Position numbers and translations under genes: made by a program
Part shown: in pieces, positions 7,986-18,686 of the stretch
Layout: each line of letters starts with the position of its first letter
How positions within the stretch are numbered: the first letter of the stretch is position 1
Assembly (NCBI RefSeq): GCF_000426825.1
Contig: NZ_AUGC01000001.1
Location: 310,001 to 374,000, forward strand
Length of the DNA stretch: 64,000 bases
Direction: 5' to 3'
DNA from: Thermonema rossianum DSM 10300
Lineage (GTDB): Bacteria > Bacteroidota > Bacteroidia > Cytophagales > Thermonemataceae
Notes under the pieces: generated by a model
Told to the model about the DNA's origin: nothing
The model's input: only the letters and a program-made list of their open reading frames with translations
Database searches by the model: none

Positions 7986-8052
7986 CGCCCTGCCGATGGA
8001 CCAAATTTTTTAAGGGACGAACGGAAGCAGACAAACGACCAACGGCAGGGCG
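7986..8052. other. Long-loop inverted repeat upstream of the menE operon
   Basis: CGCCCTGCCG (7986-7995) is the exact reverse complement of CGGCAGGGCG (8043-8052); including flanks, 12 of 13 further positions pair (GCCCTGCCGATGG with CCAACGGCAGGGC). The loop of about 47 nt ends in an A-rich stretch. It could be a structured leader of the 7826-6488 transcript or a terminator for the gene at 8549-8097. No coding region is seen in 7836-8096. Confidence 0.4.
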
Positions 8053-8096
8053 CAAAAAATGTGTAAAAAGACTTTACACTTGTAACATTGGTTTCA

Positions 8097-8549
8097 CTAT
8101 TTCTCTGGTGCGAACACCCACCGGCTGCCGTCTTCATGGCTGATAACCAGTTGGGAAGGCGTAAGTGCCACTACCCGGTAGCGGTATGTTTTTCCGTCGA
8201 GCTCCATAAAGAGGGTGCGTCCATCGCCGCTGAGGCGCCACCGTCCGTCACGTTCTATATCGCCTTGGTTGCGGTAGCGAAGTTTGCCGGAGCGCTTAAA
8301 CTGCAATGTGGCAAAATCGAAATGCTCTACATGCTTTTGGCTTAACTCACTTTCAAGCTGCAGCTCGGTATCCGATTTGTCGAGTGCTTCTTTTTCCAAG
8401 AGCGAAGCAGGGGCTTGCGATAAAGAAGGCTCGTAGATCCATCGTTGGCAAAGCCATTTCTCTTGTACCTTCCGGGACTGTGCATGAGCACCTGCCCATA
8501 AGACAAGGAGCAAGGTGACGGTGAACAATAAAAACAACTTGGTATTCAT
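8097..8549 (-). CDS. Secreted lipocalin-like small protein
   Basis: A 150-residue protein with a clear signal peptide (MNTKLFLLFTVTLLLVLWAGAHAQ). The mature part has a helical linker and then a run of beta strands (FDFATLQFKRSGKLRYR, GRWRLSGDGRTLFMELDGKTYRYRVVALTPSQLVIS) in the style of the lipocalin-like or META-like domains common in Bacteroidota, in which the text 'GRWRLSGDGRTL' describes a baseline strand pair. The function is unknown. No cysteine lipobox is present, so it is likely periplasmic or secreted and not lipid-anchored. It starts 52 nt after the radA stop and may be read through from radA. Confidence 0.65.
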   Translation of the reverse strand: MNTKLFLLFTVTLLLVLWAGAHAQSRKVQEKWLCQRWIYEPSLSQAPASLLEKEALDKSDTELQLESELSQKHVEHFDFATLQFKRSGKLRYRNQGDIERDGRWRLSGDGRTLFMELDGKTYRYRVVALTPSQLVISHEDGSRWVFAPEK

Positions 8550-8601
8550 AATTTTGCTTTTTGGTGTACCGGATTTTCAAAGGGCAAAAAATAGACCAAG
8601 T

Positions 8602-9969
8602 TTAAAACAAAGCACGGAACACTTCATCCAATTGAGCCACACCACGGATTTCTATATTGAATTTTTTCAAATCAAGCCCCTTGAGGTTGTACTTGGAAGT
8701 AACGATGGTGCGAAAGCCCAGTTTTTCGGCTTCTGCAATACGCTGCTCTATTTTGGCTACCGCACGCACTTCGCCCCCCAGGCCCACTTCGCCGGCAAAA
8801 CAAATGGTGGGGGGCAATACAATTTCTTCGTAAGAAGAAGCTATGGAGCAACATACCGCCAAATCAATGGCGGGGTCTTCTACGCGCAGGCCGCCGGCTA
8901 TGTTCAAAAACACATCTTGGTCGCCCAGACGAAAACCGGCCCGTTTTTCAAGCACTGCCAACAACATGTTCATACGTTTGGCATCGAAGCCGGTGCTGCT
9001 GCGTTGGGGGGTGCCATAGGTGGCGTGACTCACCAGCGATTGCACTTCTACCAACAAGGGGCGGTTCCCTTCTATGGTGGAGCCGATGGCTACGCCGCTC
9101 AGCTCTTCTTCGCGCTGTGAGAGCAGTATTTCGGAGGGGTTGCTTACTTCGCGCAAGCCGTCGGCACGCATCTCATAAATGCCCAGTTCGGAGGTGGAGC
9201 CAAAGCGGTTTTTGATGGTGCGCAGAATGCGGTAGGTCATGTGGCGGTCGCCTTCGAACTGAAGCACCGTATCGACCATGTGCTCCAGCACCTTAGGACC
9301 CGCCAGGCTGCCTTCTTTGGTGATATGCCCCACCAAGAACACAGGCGTATTGCTTTCCTTGGCAAACTTCATTACTTCGGCGGTGCATTGGCGCACTTGT
9401 GACACGCTGCCTGCTGCCGAATCGAGCAATGCCGAATGCAGGGTTTGTATGGAGTCAATAATGACCAAATTGGGCTCTATGGCTTCTATTTGCTTGAATA
9501 TGTTTTGAGTAGATGTTTCTGCCAAAATAAAACACCGATCACTATGTACAGCCAAGCGTTCTGCCCGCATTTTTATCTGCTGTTCGCTTTCTTCGCCCGA
9601 AACGTACAGTACTTTGAGTTGCGCAAGCGAAAGCGCCAATTGCAGCATGAGCGTTGACTTGCCTATGCCCGGTTCGCCGCCTATAAGCACCAATGAGCCC
9701 GGAACGATGCCGCCGCCCAGTACCCGGCTCAGTTCCCGGTCGGCCACTTCTATGCGCCGGCGGGATTCATAGCTTATTTCTTGCAGCTTGCGAGCCTTGT
9801 TGGCTATTTGCTTGCTGCTGCTTTGGCGCCATTCGTTTTTTTCTTGAGTGGTTGTGGTAATCTCTTCTACAAAAGTGTTCCATTCGCCACATGAAGGGCA
9901 ACGCCCCATCCACTTAGGTGAGGCATGTCCGCAGTTCTGACAGAAGTATTGGGTTTTGGGTTTTGCCAC
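8602..9969 (-). CDS. radA: DNA repair protein RadA/Sms
   Basis: A 455-residue branch-migration ATPase acting on recombination intermediates. Visible in order: a four-cysteine zinc finger (C10, C13, C24, C27), the Walker A GGEPGIGKST near residue 98, the RadA-specific KNRFGSTSELGIYEM, and a C-terminal Lon-protease-like domain with GLRVEDPAIDLAVCCSIASS. The start is GTG at 9969; an in-frame stop lies just upstream, and no ATG gives the zinc finger. It is preceded by a TAATTTTG promoter element at 10027-10020. Confidence 0.95.
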   Translation of the reverse strand: MAKPKTQYFCQNCGHASPKWMGRCPSCGEWNTFVEEITTTTQEKNEWRQSSSKQIANKARKLQEISYESRRRIEVADRELSRVLGGGIVPGSLVLIGGEPGIGKSTLMLQLALSLAQLKVLYVSGEESEQQIKMRAERLAVHSDRCFILAETSTQNIFKQIEAIEPNLVIIDSIQTLHSALLDSAAGSVSQVRQCTAEVMKFAKESNTPVFLVGHITKEGSLAGPKVLEHMVDTVLQFEGDRHMTYRILRTIKNRFGSTSELGIYEMRADGLREVSNPSEILLSQREEELSGVAIGSTIEGNRPLLVEVQSLVSHATYGTPQRSSTGFDAKRMNMLLAVLEKRAGFRLGDQDVFLNIAGGLRVEDPAIDLAVCCSIASSYEEIVLPPTICFAGEVGLGGEVRAVAKIEQRIAEAEKLGFRTIVTSKYNLKGLDLKKFNIEIRGVAQLDEVFRALF

Positions 9970-10019
9970 GATGCTCTACAAGGCTTAGGTTTGCACATGA
10001 TACATGAAACGAAGATAAG

Positions 10020-10027
10020 CAAAATTA
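10020..10027 (-). promoter_or_regulatory. Candidate -7 element for radA
   Basis: The minus strand reads TAATTTTG, an exact TAnnTTTG match, about 50 nt upstream of the radA GTG. The region 20 nt further upstream is T-rich (the tail of the preceding terminator) but has no clear TTTG. Confidence 0.4.
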
Positions 10028-10041
10028 TTAGGCAGGCATTG

Positions 10042-10070
10042 AAAAAAGCCCTTTGCCAAAAGCAAAGGGC
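10042..10070 (-). terminator. Terminator of the ankyrin-protein gene
   Basis: On the minus strand GCCCTTTGC, a 5-nt loop and GCAAAGGGC are followed by TTTTTTC. It lies 28 nt after the stop of the 667-residue protein and just ahead of the radA promoter. Confidence 0.88.
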
Positions 10071-10097
10071 GTACAAGTGCTGGGCATGCACAAAGCT

Positions 10098-12101
10098 TTA
10101 TTGAGGACTGTAATATTTTTTTACTACTTCTTCCAGCTCTTGTGCCCGCTCTAAGGAGATTTGCAGGCGCTCGCGCCGGCGGTCCAGCACTTTTCGAATA
10201 TCTGCCGATATTTCGCCGTCTTGATAGGCGTGTTGCAGCATTTCAAAGTAGAATTTTTCTTCCTGCGTCAGGCTCTGAATAAAATTGCCGGGGTGTGTCT
10301 GCATTTCTTCTGTTGGTTGGGCGTTGTTGTTCTTATTATTGGAGCCTGCTGCGTCTTTTTTGTCGCCGTTTTCTTTTGCTTTTGCCTTTTTTTGAGCGAG
10401 CACATCTTCCACTTCGGGGCGGTCGCGACGAATGGGCGGCGGCACAAGGGGTTCTTCTGCTTTCTCTTCTACTGTTTTTACCGGGGGGGCGGGCGCACTC
10501 TCGGTGTCTTCTTTGGGCACAATGGGCTCAACACGGGTGTCTTTGCCGGAGACAGGCGTGGGAGCATCCGTCTCTTTTCTTTCTTCTTTGAAAGAGGTGG
10601 TCACATCGGGGGGCGTGAGTTGCCCTTGGCGCAACAGCTGCACATCGATGGTGGGTATCTCTTCCATTTTTATGTCGGCGGTGAGGGCATCGAGTGGGCT
10701 AAAGTGTACGCGGATGCGATATTGCAGGGCAGGACGATGTATTTCGGCTTTGGGGATGGACGCCTTACTGCTTCGTTTGCCTTTTTTGCGTTTGCTTGCA
10801 TGCTCTTGTTCCTGCATGAGCATTGCGAGGTCCTTGTCTATTGCATCCAGTTCTTCGTCGCTCAAAGTGGGAAGGGTTTCTATGCTGCACACAAACTCAG
10901 CAGAGAAAATTGCCCCCTGCATTCGTTGTTTGACCATACGTTGCCACTCTGTTTCGTAGGGGTACCACACCACGTCAGAAGGAATGTGTGGGCGCTGGGT
11001 GGGATGCAGTTCATACAAGAAGTCGGCCGGCCGGTCGCTGTCGGCAGCCGGGTCGGGGGGCAGGGTTTCATGGAAGATTTCAATTTTTTGAGCGCCCAAA
11101 TGTTGCAAGATACGCACCAGCTCATTGACTTTGTCTTCAAGCAAGGCACCGTAGGCATGCTTGAACGGATAGGCAACGTGGCGGCGATAGGGGTGCAACA
11201 AGTAAAGATTTCCTTTTTGCGGGGCTTCGTGCAGAAAGCGAAAGATGCCGGTAGCGCCTTCTATAAGAGGTAAAACGATTTCCGGCTCTTCAAGCGGAAG
11301 GTCATCGGTAAGGAAAGCGGCTTTTTTGTCATTCAACCGGAGGGCACTGTTTACAAAGCGCCGGTATAGCTCATCTCTTTTTTCCCGCATTTCGAAACGA
11401 AGCTCCGGCTCTTCGGCCAGGTGGTAAGCTTCGTTGTAAAGCCACATATTTTCATAAATGGCTTCGGCCTGCAAGCTGGCTTTGAGGCGTATGATTTGTA
11501 TGTACAGTTCTTTGACTTCCTTGCGCCAATGCGCGGCTTGGGTAGCGTCGCCATAGGCTTCTTTGAAGGTCTCGAAGGTGATGTGCAGAAGCTTTTGCGC
11601 TTCGTGGCGCCTGCCCATCTGCAAGTACACCGATGCCTTTTTGAAATAAATGAAAGGGTTTACTTCGGGGTGTAAGCCTTTCAGTTCGTCGCATACTTGT
11701 AAAATGGCTTCGAGTACTTCGGTTGAGGGGGCTTTTGCAGCGTTGTTTTTATCCATGCTTGAAGTGTTTTCGTTGGTTGGCAATGGGTTGGCAGAAGGGG
11801 CCGGCTTCTTTGGGTAGCCTTGAAGCAAACGCAGGCTTTCCTGCGCCTGTGCTTGTGTTGCATAATCGATGGCGGTGCGCCCTTCTTGGTCTATGAGTGC
11901 CGGGTTGGCACCGTATTCCAGCAGAAGGGCAACCAGCTCCGGCGTATCGCCTTGCATGCAGGCGAGCATCAAAGCCGTGCGTCCGAGGTTGTCGCGTGTA
12001 TTGGGCGGAACGCCTGCTTTCAGCAAGGCTTCGGCCTCGGCAACTTGCCCATTCAGGCAGTAGTCCAAAAAAAGTTGTTGTTGAGCAGTCAGGTTTGCCA
12101 T
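10098..12101 (-). CDS. Large cytoplasmic protein with N-terminal ankyrin repeats
   Basis: A 667-residue protein without signal peptide or membrane helix. Residues 1-95 form about three ankyrin repeats (DNLGRTALMLACMQGDTPELVALLLEYGANP, DQEGRTAIDYA). After a low-complexity linker, residues 125-250 are alpha-helical and TPR-like (FIYFKKASVYLQMGRRHEAQKLL). Residues 270-400 form a compact unknown domain (GNLYLLHPYRRHVAYPFKHAYGALLEDK). Residues 420-450 are strongly basic; 500-620 are a charged, proline/glutamate/lysine-rich linker; the end is a helical segment (LTQEEKFYFEMLQHAYQDGEISADIRKVLDRRRERLQ). I do not recognise the central domain. The gene stands alone between acylphosphatase and radA, with hairpins at both ends. 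A scaffold role is inferred only from its repeats. Confidence 0.75.
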   Translation of the reverse strand: MANLTAQQQLFLDYCLNGQVAEAEALLKAGVPPNTRDNLGRTALMLACMQGDTPELVALLLEYGANPALIDQEGRTAIDYATQAQAQESLRLLQGYPKKPAPSANPLPTNENTSSMDKNNAAKAPSTEVLEAILQVCDELKGLHPEVNPFIYFKKASVYLQMGRRHEAQKLLHITFETFKEAYGDATQAAHWRKEVKELYIQIIRLKASLQAEAIYENMWLYNEAYHLAEEPELRFEMREKRDELYRRFVNSALRLNDKKAAFLTDDLPLEEPEIVLPLIEGATGIFRFLHEAPQKGNLYLLHPYRRHVAYPFKHAYGALLEDKVNELVRILQHLGAQKIEIFHETLPPDPAADSDRPADFLYELHPTQRPHIPSDVVWYPYETEWQRMVKQRMQGAIFSAEFVCSIETLPTLSDEELDAIDKDLAMLMQEQEHASKRKKGKRSSKASIPKAEIHRPALQYRIRVHFSPLDALTADIKMEEIPTIDVQLLRQGQLTPPDVTTSFKEERKETDAPTPVSGKDTRVEPIVPKEDTESAPAPPVKTVEEKAEEPLVPPPIRRDRPEVEDVLAQKKAKAKENGDKKDAAGSNNKNNNAQPTEEMQTHPGNFIQSLTQEEKFYFEMLQHAYQDGEISADIRKVLDRRRERLQISLERAQELEEVVKKYYSPQ

Positions 12102-12112
12102 AGAAAAAGTAA

Positions 12113-12147
12113 GCCATCGTTCTTTTTAAATTTAAAAAAACGATGGC
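12113..12147 (-). terminator. Perfect inverted repeat between acylphosphatase and the ankyrin gene
   Basis: GCCATCGTT (12113-12121) and AACGATGGC (12139-12147) are exact reverse complements, and the AT-only centre (TTTTTAAATTTAAAAA) also pairs, giving a hairpin of about 35 nt. It follows the acyP stop by 45 nt on the minus strand, with a T-rich tail, and sits 12 nt ahead of the ankyrin gene start. It could terminate the upstream operon or structure the leader of the next gene. Confidence 0.6.
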
Positions 12148-12192
12148 ATTTGTGAAAGGGAAACGACTAAAAAACAGAGGATTTCTGCCGGT

Positions 12193-12468
12193 TTAGCGAC
12201 GAATAGCAAACTCTTGATAGCCGGGGGGCGGTTCCAAAGGTTCTATTTCCACACGTTCTACTTTTGCCAAAGGCGAGCCTTCGTGGCACCACTCAATGAA
12301 TGCTTGTAAGGCTTGCTCTTCGCCTTCGGCTTCTATGTACACACTACCGTCTGCTTCGTTGCGTACGAACCCTTTGATACCCAGTTCTTCGGCTTTGCGT
12401 TGGGTGTAGGCCCGGAACCACACCCCCTGCACCCGGCCATAGACTCTTATTTTACAGGCTTTTTGCAT
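12193..12468 (-). CDS. acyP: Acylphosphatase
   Basis: A 91-residue enzyme that hydrolyses carboxyl-phosphate mixed anhydrides. The signature VYGRVQGVWFRAYTQRKAEELG (residues 9-30) contains the catalytic arginine R19, and GFVRNEADGSV contains the catalytic asparagine N37. Length and motif spacing are standard. It starts 5 nt after the stop of the lipoprotein gene at 13061-12474, which itself follows the TolB-like gene by 19 nt, so the three form an operon. No link in function is evident. Confidence 0.95.
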   Translation of the reverse strand: MQKACKIRVYGRVQGVWFRAYTQRKAEELGIKGFVRNEADGSVYIEAEGEEQALQAFIEWCHEGSPLAKVERVEIEPLEPPPGYQEFAIRR

Positions 12469-12473
12469 GCTGT

Positions 12474-13061
12474 TTATTGTTCTTTTGGTCCCATGTTTTT
12501 ATACACGATATGTGGAGTTTCAAACCAAATACGCCCTTTCACTTTTTTTCCGTTTTGATAAAGGCTGTCGCGCAGGGTATAGGCAGTACCTTCGAAGGTA
12601 GCCTGTAAGCGCCCTTTGCCCAGCTCTTTTACATGGATGCTTCCTTCTTGCAAGGCTAAGTTGTCAAGAAAAGAGTAGTGGTCGGTGCCGTGAAAGATAA
12701 AGACTAAAAAGCTTTGCGGTTTGAGCGTATCCATGAATTGCTCTTTGCGTAAATGGAATACGGTGTCGGTCAGGTAACGGGTCGTGTCTTTTACAAAAAA
12801 GTTGGCAATAATGCGATGGTAAGGAGCCAGCGAGTCCACAATGATGGCCGTTACGAGCGGAAACTTGCCATTGTATGGATACTGAAAGCGGCTGTCGGAG
12901 TGCAGCAAGCTGTCCTTGTAAACAGTATCGCCCAGTGCCACTTCGTAATAGCCTTGTTGCTTGACCGGCACGGGCGGCATTTCTTGCTTTTTGCTTTCCT
13001 TGCATTGCCATAATATGAGGCCTGCTACCAGGCTTGCTAAAAGTGGATACAATTTTTTCAT
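12474..13061 (-). CDS. Putative lipoprotein, unknown function
   Basis: A 195-residue protein. ATG at 13061 gives a lipoprotein signal with the lipobox LWQC (cysteine near residue 20), MKKLYPLLASLVAGLILWQC. An earlier ATG at 13106 would add a polar extension overlapping the upstream gene and was rejected. The mature part is beta-rich (GYYEVALGDTVYKDSLLHSDSRFQYPYNGKFPLVTAIIVDSL; FIFHGTDHYSFLDNL) and has no recognised domain. It is the middle gene of the TolB-like / lipoprotein / acyP operon. Likely anchored to the outer or inner membrane facing the periplasm. Confidence 0.7.
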   Translation of the reverse strand: MKKLYPLLASLVAGLILWQCKESKKQEMPPVPVKQQGYYEVALGDTVYKDSLLHSDSRFQYPYNGKFPLVTAIIVDSLAPYHRIIANFFVKDTTRYLTDTVFHLRKEQFMDTLKPQSFLVFIFHGTDHYSFLDNLALQEGSIHVKELGKGRLQATFEGTAYTLRDSLYQNGKKVKGRIWFETPHIVYKNMGPKEQ

Positions 13062-13080
13062 AACACGGTTGCTTTTTTGG

Positions 13081-14205
13081 TTAGTTATTTTCCACCCAAT
13101 CTGCAATAAATAAATTGGTGTCGCGGGTGCCTTGATTGTTGCGATTGGAGCTGAAAATCAGTTTTTTGCCGTCGGGCGAAAACATAGGGAAGGCATCAAA
13201 CACACTGTCGTAGGTGATTTGTTCCAAGCCGCTGCCGTCAAGGTTGATCATGTAGAGGTTGAAACGGAAGCCTTGCGGGTAGGCATGATTGGAGCTGAAT
13301 ATGATTTTTTTGCCCGAAGGATGAAAGAAAGGCGCCCAGTTGGCTTTGCCCAAATGCGTAACCTGCTGCAGGTTGCTGCCATCGGCATCGCAAACAAATA
13401 TTTCCATTTCAGTAGGTTGCACCAGCCCTTGTGCCAACAGCTCTTTGTATTCTTTCATTTCGGCCTCTGTTTTGGGGCGCGAAGCCCGGAACACAATCTT
13501 ACTGCCGTCGGGCGAGAAGAAGGCGCCCCCGTCATAGCCCGGCTCGTGGGTGATTTGCTTGGGGTTACTGCCGTCGATATTCATGACCCACAGTTCCAAG
13601 TCGCCCGAACGCATGGAAGTAAACACAATTTTATCGCCACGGGGCGAAACGGTGGCTTCTGCATCATAGCCGGGTGTGTTGGTGAGTTTCTTCACTATGT
13701 TGCCTTGCAGGTCGGCAACGTAAATATCGTAGCTGTCATAAACGGGCCATACATATTTACCTTTGAGGCGTGGCGGGGGCGGAGGACAGGCACTGTCGGC
13801 CTTAAAAGTGGAGGCAAAAACAATGAGGCTATCGCCGGGCAGGAAATAGGAGCAGGTCGTGCGCCCGAGGTTATTGCTGATGCGCCGGGGCATGTGCTCT
13901 TTCATATTGCCCTGCTGCAGGTCGAAATAAAAGATTTGGTCGCAGTTGACGCCCCAGGCTGCATAGTCGGACTGAAAAACTATCTTTTGCCCGTCGAAGC
14001 TGAAATAGGCTTCTGCATTGTTACCACCGAAGGTGAGTTGCCGGACATTGCGCAGGTGGTGTTCTTGTGGATAACGCAAGCTGTCATGCGATGCTGTTGA
14101 GCGGCTCTCTTGCTGCTGTGTGGTGTTCTGTGTATGGTGGCGGCTATCACCGCAGCTGCACAGACACATTGCCAGTAAGGCGGAAAAAACGGCATATGTT
14201 TTCAT
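13081..14205 (-). CDS. TolB-like beta-propeller lipoprotein (PD40 repeats)
   Basis: A 374-residue lipoprotein: signal peptide with lipobox LCSC (cysteine at residue 18), a short Q/H/S-rich linker, then five to six WD40-like PD40 blades, each with a variant of SPDGSKIVFRASR, SPRGDKIVFTSMR, SPDGKKLIFSSNR followed by an ELWVMNIDGSNPKQIT-type strand. This is the TolB C-terminal type of propeller, usually a periplasmic protein-interaction platform. It lacks the TolB N-terminal domain, and no tol/pal genes are nearby, so it is not called TolB. First gene of the operon running to acyP. Confidence 0.85.
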   Translation of the reverse strand: MKTYAVFSALLAMCLCSCGDSRHHTQNTTQQQESRSTASHDSLRYPQEHHLRNVRQLTFGGNNAEAYFSFDGQKIVFQSDYAAWGVNCDQIFYFDLQQGNMKEHMPRRISNNLGRTTCSYFLPGDSLIVFASTFKADSACPPPPPRLKGKYVWPVYDSYDIYVADLQGNIVKKLTNTPGYDAEATVSPRGDKIVFTSMRSGDLELWVMNIDGSNPKQITHEPGYDGGAFFSPDGSKIVFRASRPKTEAEMKEYKELLAQGLVQPTEMEIFVCDADGSNLQQVTHLGKANWAPFFHPSGKKIIFSSNHAYPQGFRFNLYMINLDGSGLEQITYDSVFDAFPMFSPDGKKLIFSSNRNNQGTRDTNLFIADWVENN

Positions 14206-14237
14206 TCTTCGATAGGTTTAGGCTGCTTGTATGCAAT

Positions 14238-14262
14238 AAAAAAGGGGCTGCTTACAGCCCCT
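14238..14262 (-). terminator. Terminator of the small membrane protein gene
   Basis: On the minus strand AGGGGCTG, loop TAAG and CAGCCCC are followed by TTTTTTAT. It lies 35 nt after the stop at 14297. Confidence 0.88.
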
Positions 14263-14296
14263 AAATTTAGAAATTTATAGAAAAGAACTATGGACC

Positions 14297-14740
14297 TTAG
14301 CCAACCAAGCCTAAAATAAGGAATACCAAGCCTACAATCAAAAGAATAATGCCTATGATGCCTACTACCGGCAAGAGTGCCAGAATCAAGCCCACAGCCA
14401 TCAGTATGATGCCGATGAGCACATAGTTGTTCATGTATGCTTTCTTGGCTTTGTCGGCTTTCTTGTTGACCTTTTTCTCCAGTTTCTTTTGAATGCGCTC
14501 AAAACGCTTTTGTTGTTTTTCAGTTAACTGCACGGATTCGGGGGCTTTCACTGCCGGTGCTTCTTTTTGAATATGGGCGGGTGCCGTACGCACATCTGCC
14601 ACCGGAGCCGTTGTTTGCTCTTCTACCAAAGCGCTGTTCAGCGGTGAAGGGTCTTCGTAGCTTTGGGCTTTTTGCTGTGCACAAACGGCAAAAACGTTTA
14701 GAAAGACCAGCAAGAAGGCAAGGGTAAATACATTTTTCAT
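14297..14740 (-). CDS. Small secreted or membrane protein with Gly/Ile-rich C-terminal helices
   Basis: A 147-residue protein with a signal peptide (MKNVFTLAFLLVFLNVFAVCAQ), a polar Pro/Ala/Glu linker to about residue 70, a lysine-rich coiled-coil-like helix (EKQQKRFERIQKKLEKKVNKKADKAKK), and two closely packed hydrophobic segments (NYVLIGIILMAVGLILALLPVVGIIGIILLIVGLVFLILGLVG). Similar tails occur in many uncharacterised Bacteroidota proteins. I infer an inner-membrane hairpin; the role is unknown. It has its own terminator and stands alone. Confidence 0.7.
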   Translation of the reverse strand: MKNVFTLAFLLVFLNVFAVCAQQKAQSYEDPSPLNSALVEEQTTAPVADVRTAPAHIQKEAPAVKAPESVQLTEKQQKRFERIQKKLEKKVNKKADKAKKAYMNNYVLIGIILMAVGLILALLPVVGIIGIILLIVGLVFLILGLVG

Positions 14741-14872
14741 ATGGGTGCTTGTTTTAAAGGTGGGTGATTCCTTTCAAAAATAACTTTTCCCTTTAAAAAA
14801 GCAAAGGAAAAAGCCTGTTTTGTTGTGTTTAGCTTACGAACAGGCGTGGAATTATGTTGCTTATCCGGGCAA

Positions 14873-14899
14873 GAAAAAAAGCGGAAGAAAAACTTCCGC
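14873..14899 (-). terminator. Terminator of the prohibitin-like gene
   Basis: GCGGAAG (14881-14887) pairs with CTTCCGC (14893-14899) around a 5-nt loop; on the minus strand a run of T follows. It is 12 nt past the stop at 14911. Confidence 0.88.
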
Positions 14900-14910
14900 C
14901 GTGTAAGGGG

Positions 14911-15714
14911 TTATTTACGCCGTGTGCGGGCAAATTGGGTAACATCGAGGAAGGCGCCGTCGCTGCTGCCCATGACGATGGGCAATTCGCCGTTCCATTT
15001 TTCAAGAAAACGCAGCGTAAGCACCTTATCGTCAATAGACTGCTGCAGTAAGCGTTGAGCTTCGGCTTGGGCACGGGCACGTTCTATTTCCTGTTGCGCC
15101 TGCATTTTGACACGCTCCAGGCGATTTTTCTCTGCCAATGCTTCTTGTTCGGCGATTTGCTTTTGCTCAATGGCACGCGTAAAATCGGGTGAGAAGGCAA
15201 AGTCGATGATAGAAAAGTCGGTAACAATGATATGGTTTTTACCCAAACGCTCGCGCACATAGTCAAAGGCTACCTGCTTTATCTCCGGGCGCTTGGTGAT
15301 AAGTTCTTCGGCGGTATAGCGCGAAGTAGCCGATTTCATGGACTCTTGAATGGTAGGGTCGATAATGGTGCTCAAATAGCCCAGCCCCAACTCCCGATAA
15401 ATGATTGATGCCGCTTCTTTGTCTATGTAAAAGTTTACTGCCACACGGGCGGTTATGGGCTGCAAGTCTTTGGAAGAAGCGGTGGCGTCCACCTCATATT
15501 TTTGCACTCTTACATCCATGATGACCACATCGGTAATAAAGGGGTTGACAAAGTGAAGCCCCTCTTGAAGGACTTCTTCTTGCACGGCACCCAGTTTTTT
15601 GACTACCCCTACGGTGCCTGATTCAATTTGCACAAAGGTGTTGGAAATCATGCCCAAAATCACAAGGCCTATAACGACACCTACAAAAATGGTAATGATG
15701 GTTTTCGATTTCAT
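14911..15714 (-). CDS. Prohibitin-like SPFH/band 7 membrane protein
   Basis: A 267-residue protein with one N-terminal membrane helix (TIITIFVGVVIGLVILGMI) followed by an SPFH domain: VQIESGTVGVVKKLGAVQEEVLQEGLHFVNPFITDVVIMDVRVQKYEV at residues 27-75 and a prohibitin-type segment near 145-200 (VRERLGKNHIIVTDFSIIDFAFSPDFTRAIEQKQIAEQEAL). A coiled coil rich in E/Q/A/R follows. Prohibitins form large ring or cage assemblies and often scaffold FtsH-type proteases. The protein appears monocistronic; a 286-nt intergenic region separates it from the divergent cytochrome b5-like gene, in which I see no further feature. Confidence 0.9.
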   Translation of the reverse strand: MKSKTIITIFVGVVIGLVILGMISNTFVQIESGTVGVVKKLGAVQEEVLQEGLHFVNPFITDVVIMDVRVQKYEVDATASSKDLQPITARVAVNFYIDKEAASIIYRELGLGYLSTIIDPTIQESMKSATSRYTAEELITKRPEIKQVAFDYVRERLGKNHIIVTDFSIIDFAFSPDFTRAIEQKQIAEQEALAEKNRLERVKMQAQQEIERARAQAEAQRLLQQSIDDKVLTLRFLEKWNGELPIVMGSSDGAFLDVTQFARTRRK

Positions 15715-16000
15715 ACTTTTCTATTGTTTGGTTTTACAAATGAGTATTTTTGTTTTTGTGCATGATGCCTGTTGGAAGTTAGTAAATTTTTGGGTTTTTC
15801 CCTTGCCCTGTCTGTTCATTTACATGTGTTTTTGGGAAAAATATGCTTTTAGCAGCTGTTGGTGTTGGCAGTGAGGCTTGTACGAATAAAAAGCATAAGC
15901 TGCGCAGGCAAAAAATAGCGATGCTCAAACCTCTGTCAGGCGAAAAATACATGCCTTTTTTGCAACTTTACGGACTGCCGTTCAATGTCAATAGTATTGT

Positions 16001-18273
<2,273 letters not shown>

Positions 18274-18319
18274 TTCTGTTCATGCTATATCGCCTGTTTG
18301 ACCGGACGGCAAGAGGAAG

Positions 18320-18352
18320 AGCAGCAGTACTTAAAAAAGTCTGCTGCTTTTT
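18320..18352 (+). terminator. Terminator after ligA
   Basis: AGCAGCAG (18320-18327) pairs with CTGCTGCT (18341-18348) around a 13-nt loop and is followed by a short T run. It ends the cytochrome b5-ligA transcript. Confidence 0.7.
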
Positions 18353-18686
18353 GCTTGATGAGAAAAACCGGGTGGGCTTAGTGTGTCAATTATGTAATTT
18401 TTTATCGACTTAAGTCCCAAAAAAGATACTTGTTTTAATTTTTTTTGATTGATAGTGAATGCGTTATGCATGAGGTGGATTTTAAGAGAAGACAAACTAA
18501 GATACCGCCTTGTTTGAGGTAAAAAGAAAGATATAGAGCTGTTCTTCAATTTTTATAACTGCTTTTTTGGCAATGAGCAGAGCTTGACCAAACAACTTTC
18601 CGTGTAAGCGCTTGCTTTCAAAGGAGGGGGTAATAAAAAAAACTAAAAAATATGAACAACTCTGCGATTGTTAATAATGTCTTAAC
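18353..18686. other. AT-rich intergenic region without recognised feature
   Basis: About 330 nt between the ligA terminator and the receptor promoter. It is clearly richer in A and T than its neighbours. Only short ORFs without recognisable protein character are present, and no hairpin as strong as the flanking terminators was noticed. Confidence 0.5.

Noticed and set aside
7832-8137. 101-codon minus-strand ORF in the gap before the menE operon
   Set aside because: Composition is unlike its neighbours and it covers the inverted repeat at 7986-8052; no protein family character.
10161-11273. 370-codon plus-strand ORF opposite the ankyrin gene
   Set aside because: Cys/Phe-rich composition typical of a shadow frame; the minus-strand protein has recognisable repeats.
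13132-14100. 322-codon plus-strand ORF opposite the TolB-like gene
   Set aside because: Shadow frame of a gene with clear PD40 repeats and lipobox; no independent signal.
18331-18549. 72-codon minus-strand ORF upstream of the Oar-like receptor
   Set aside because: AT-rich intergenic DNA; no signal peptide, domain or RBS; low-complexity text.
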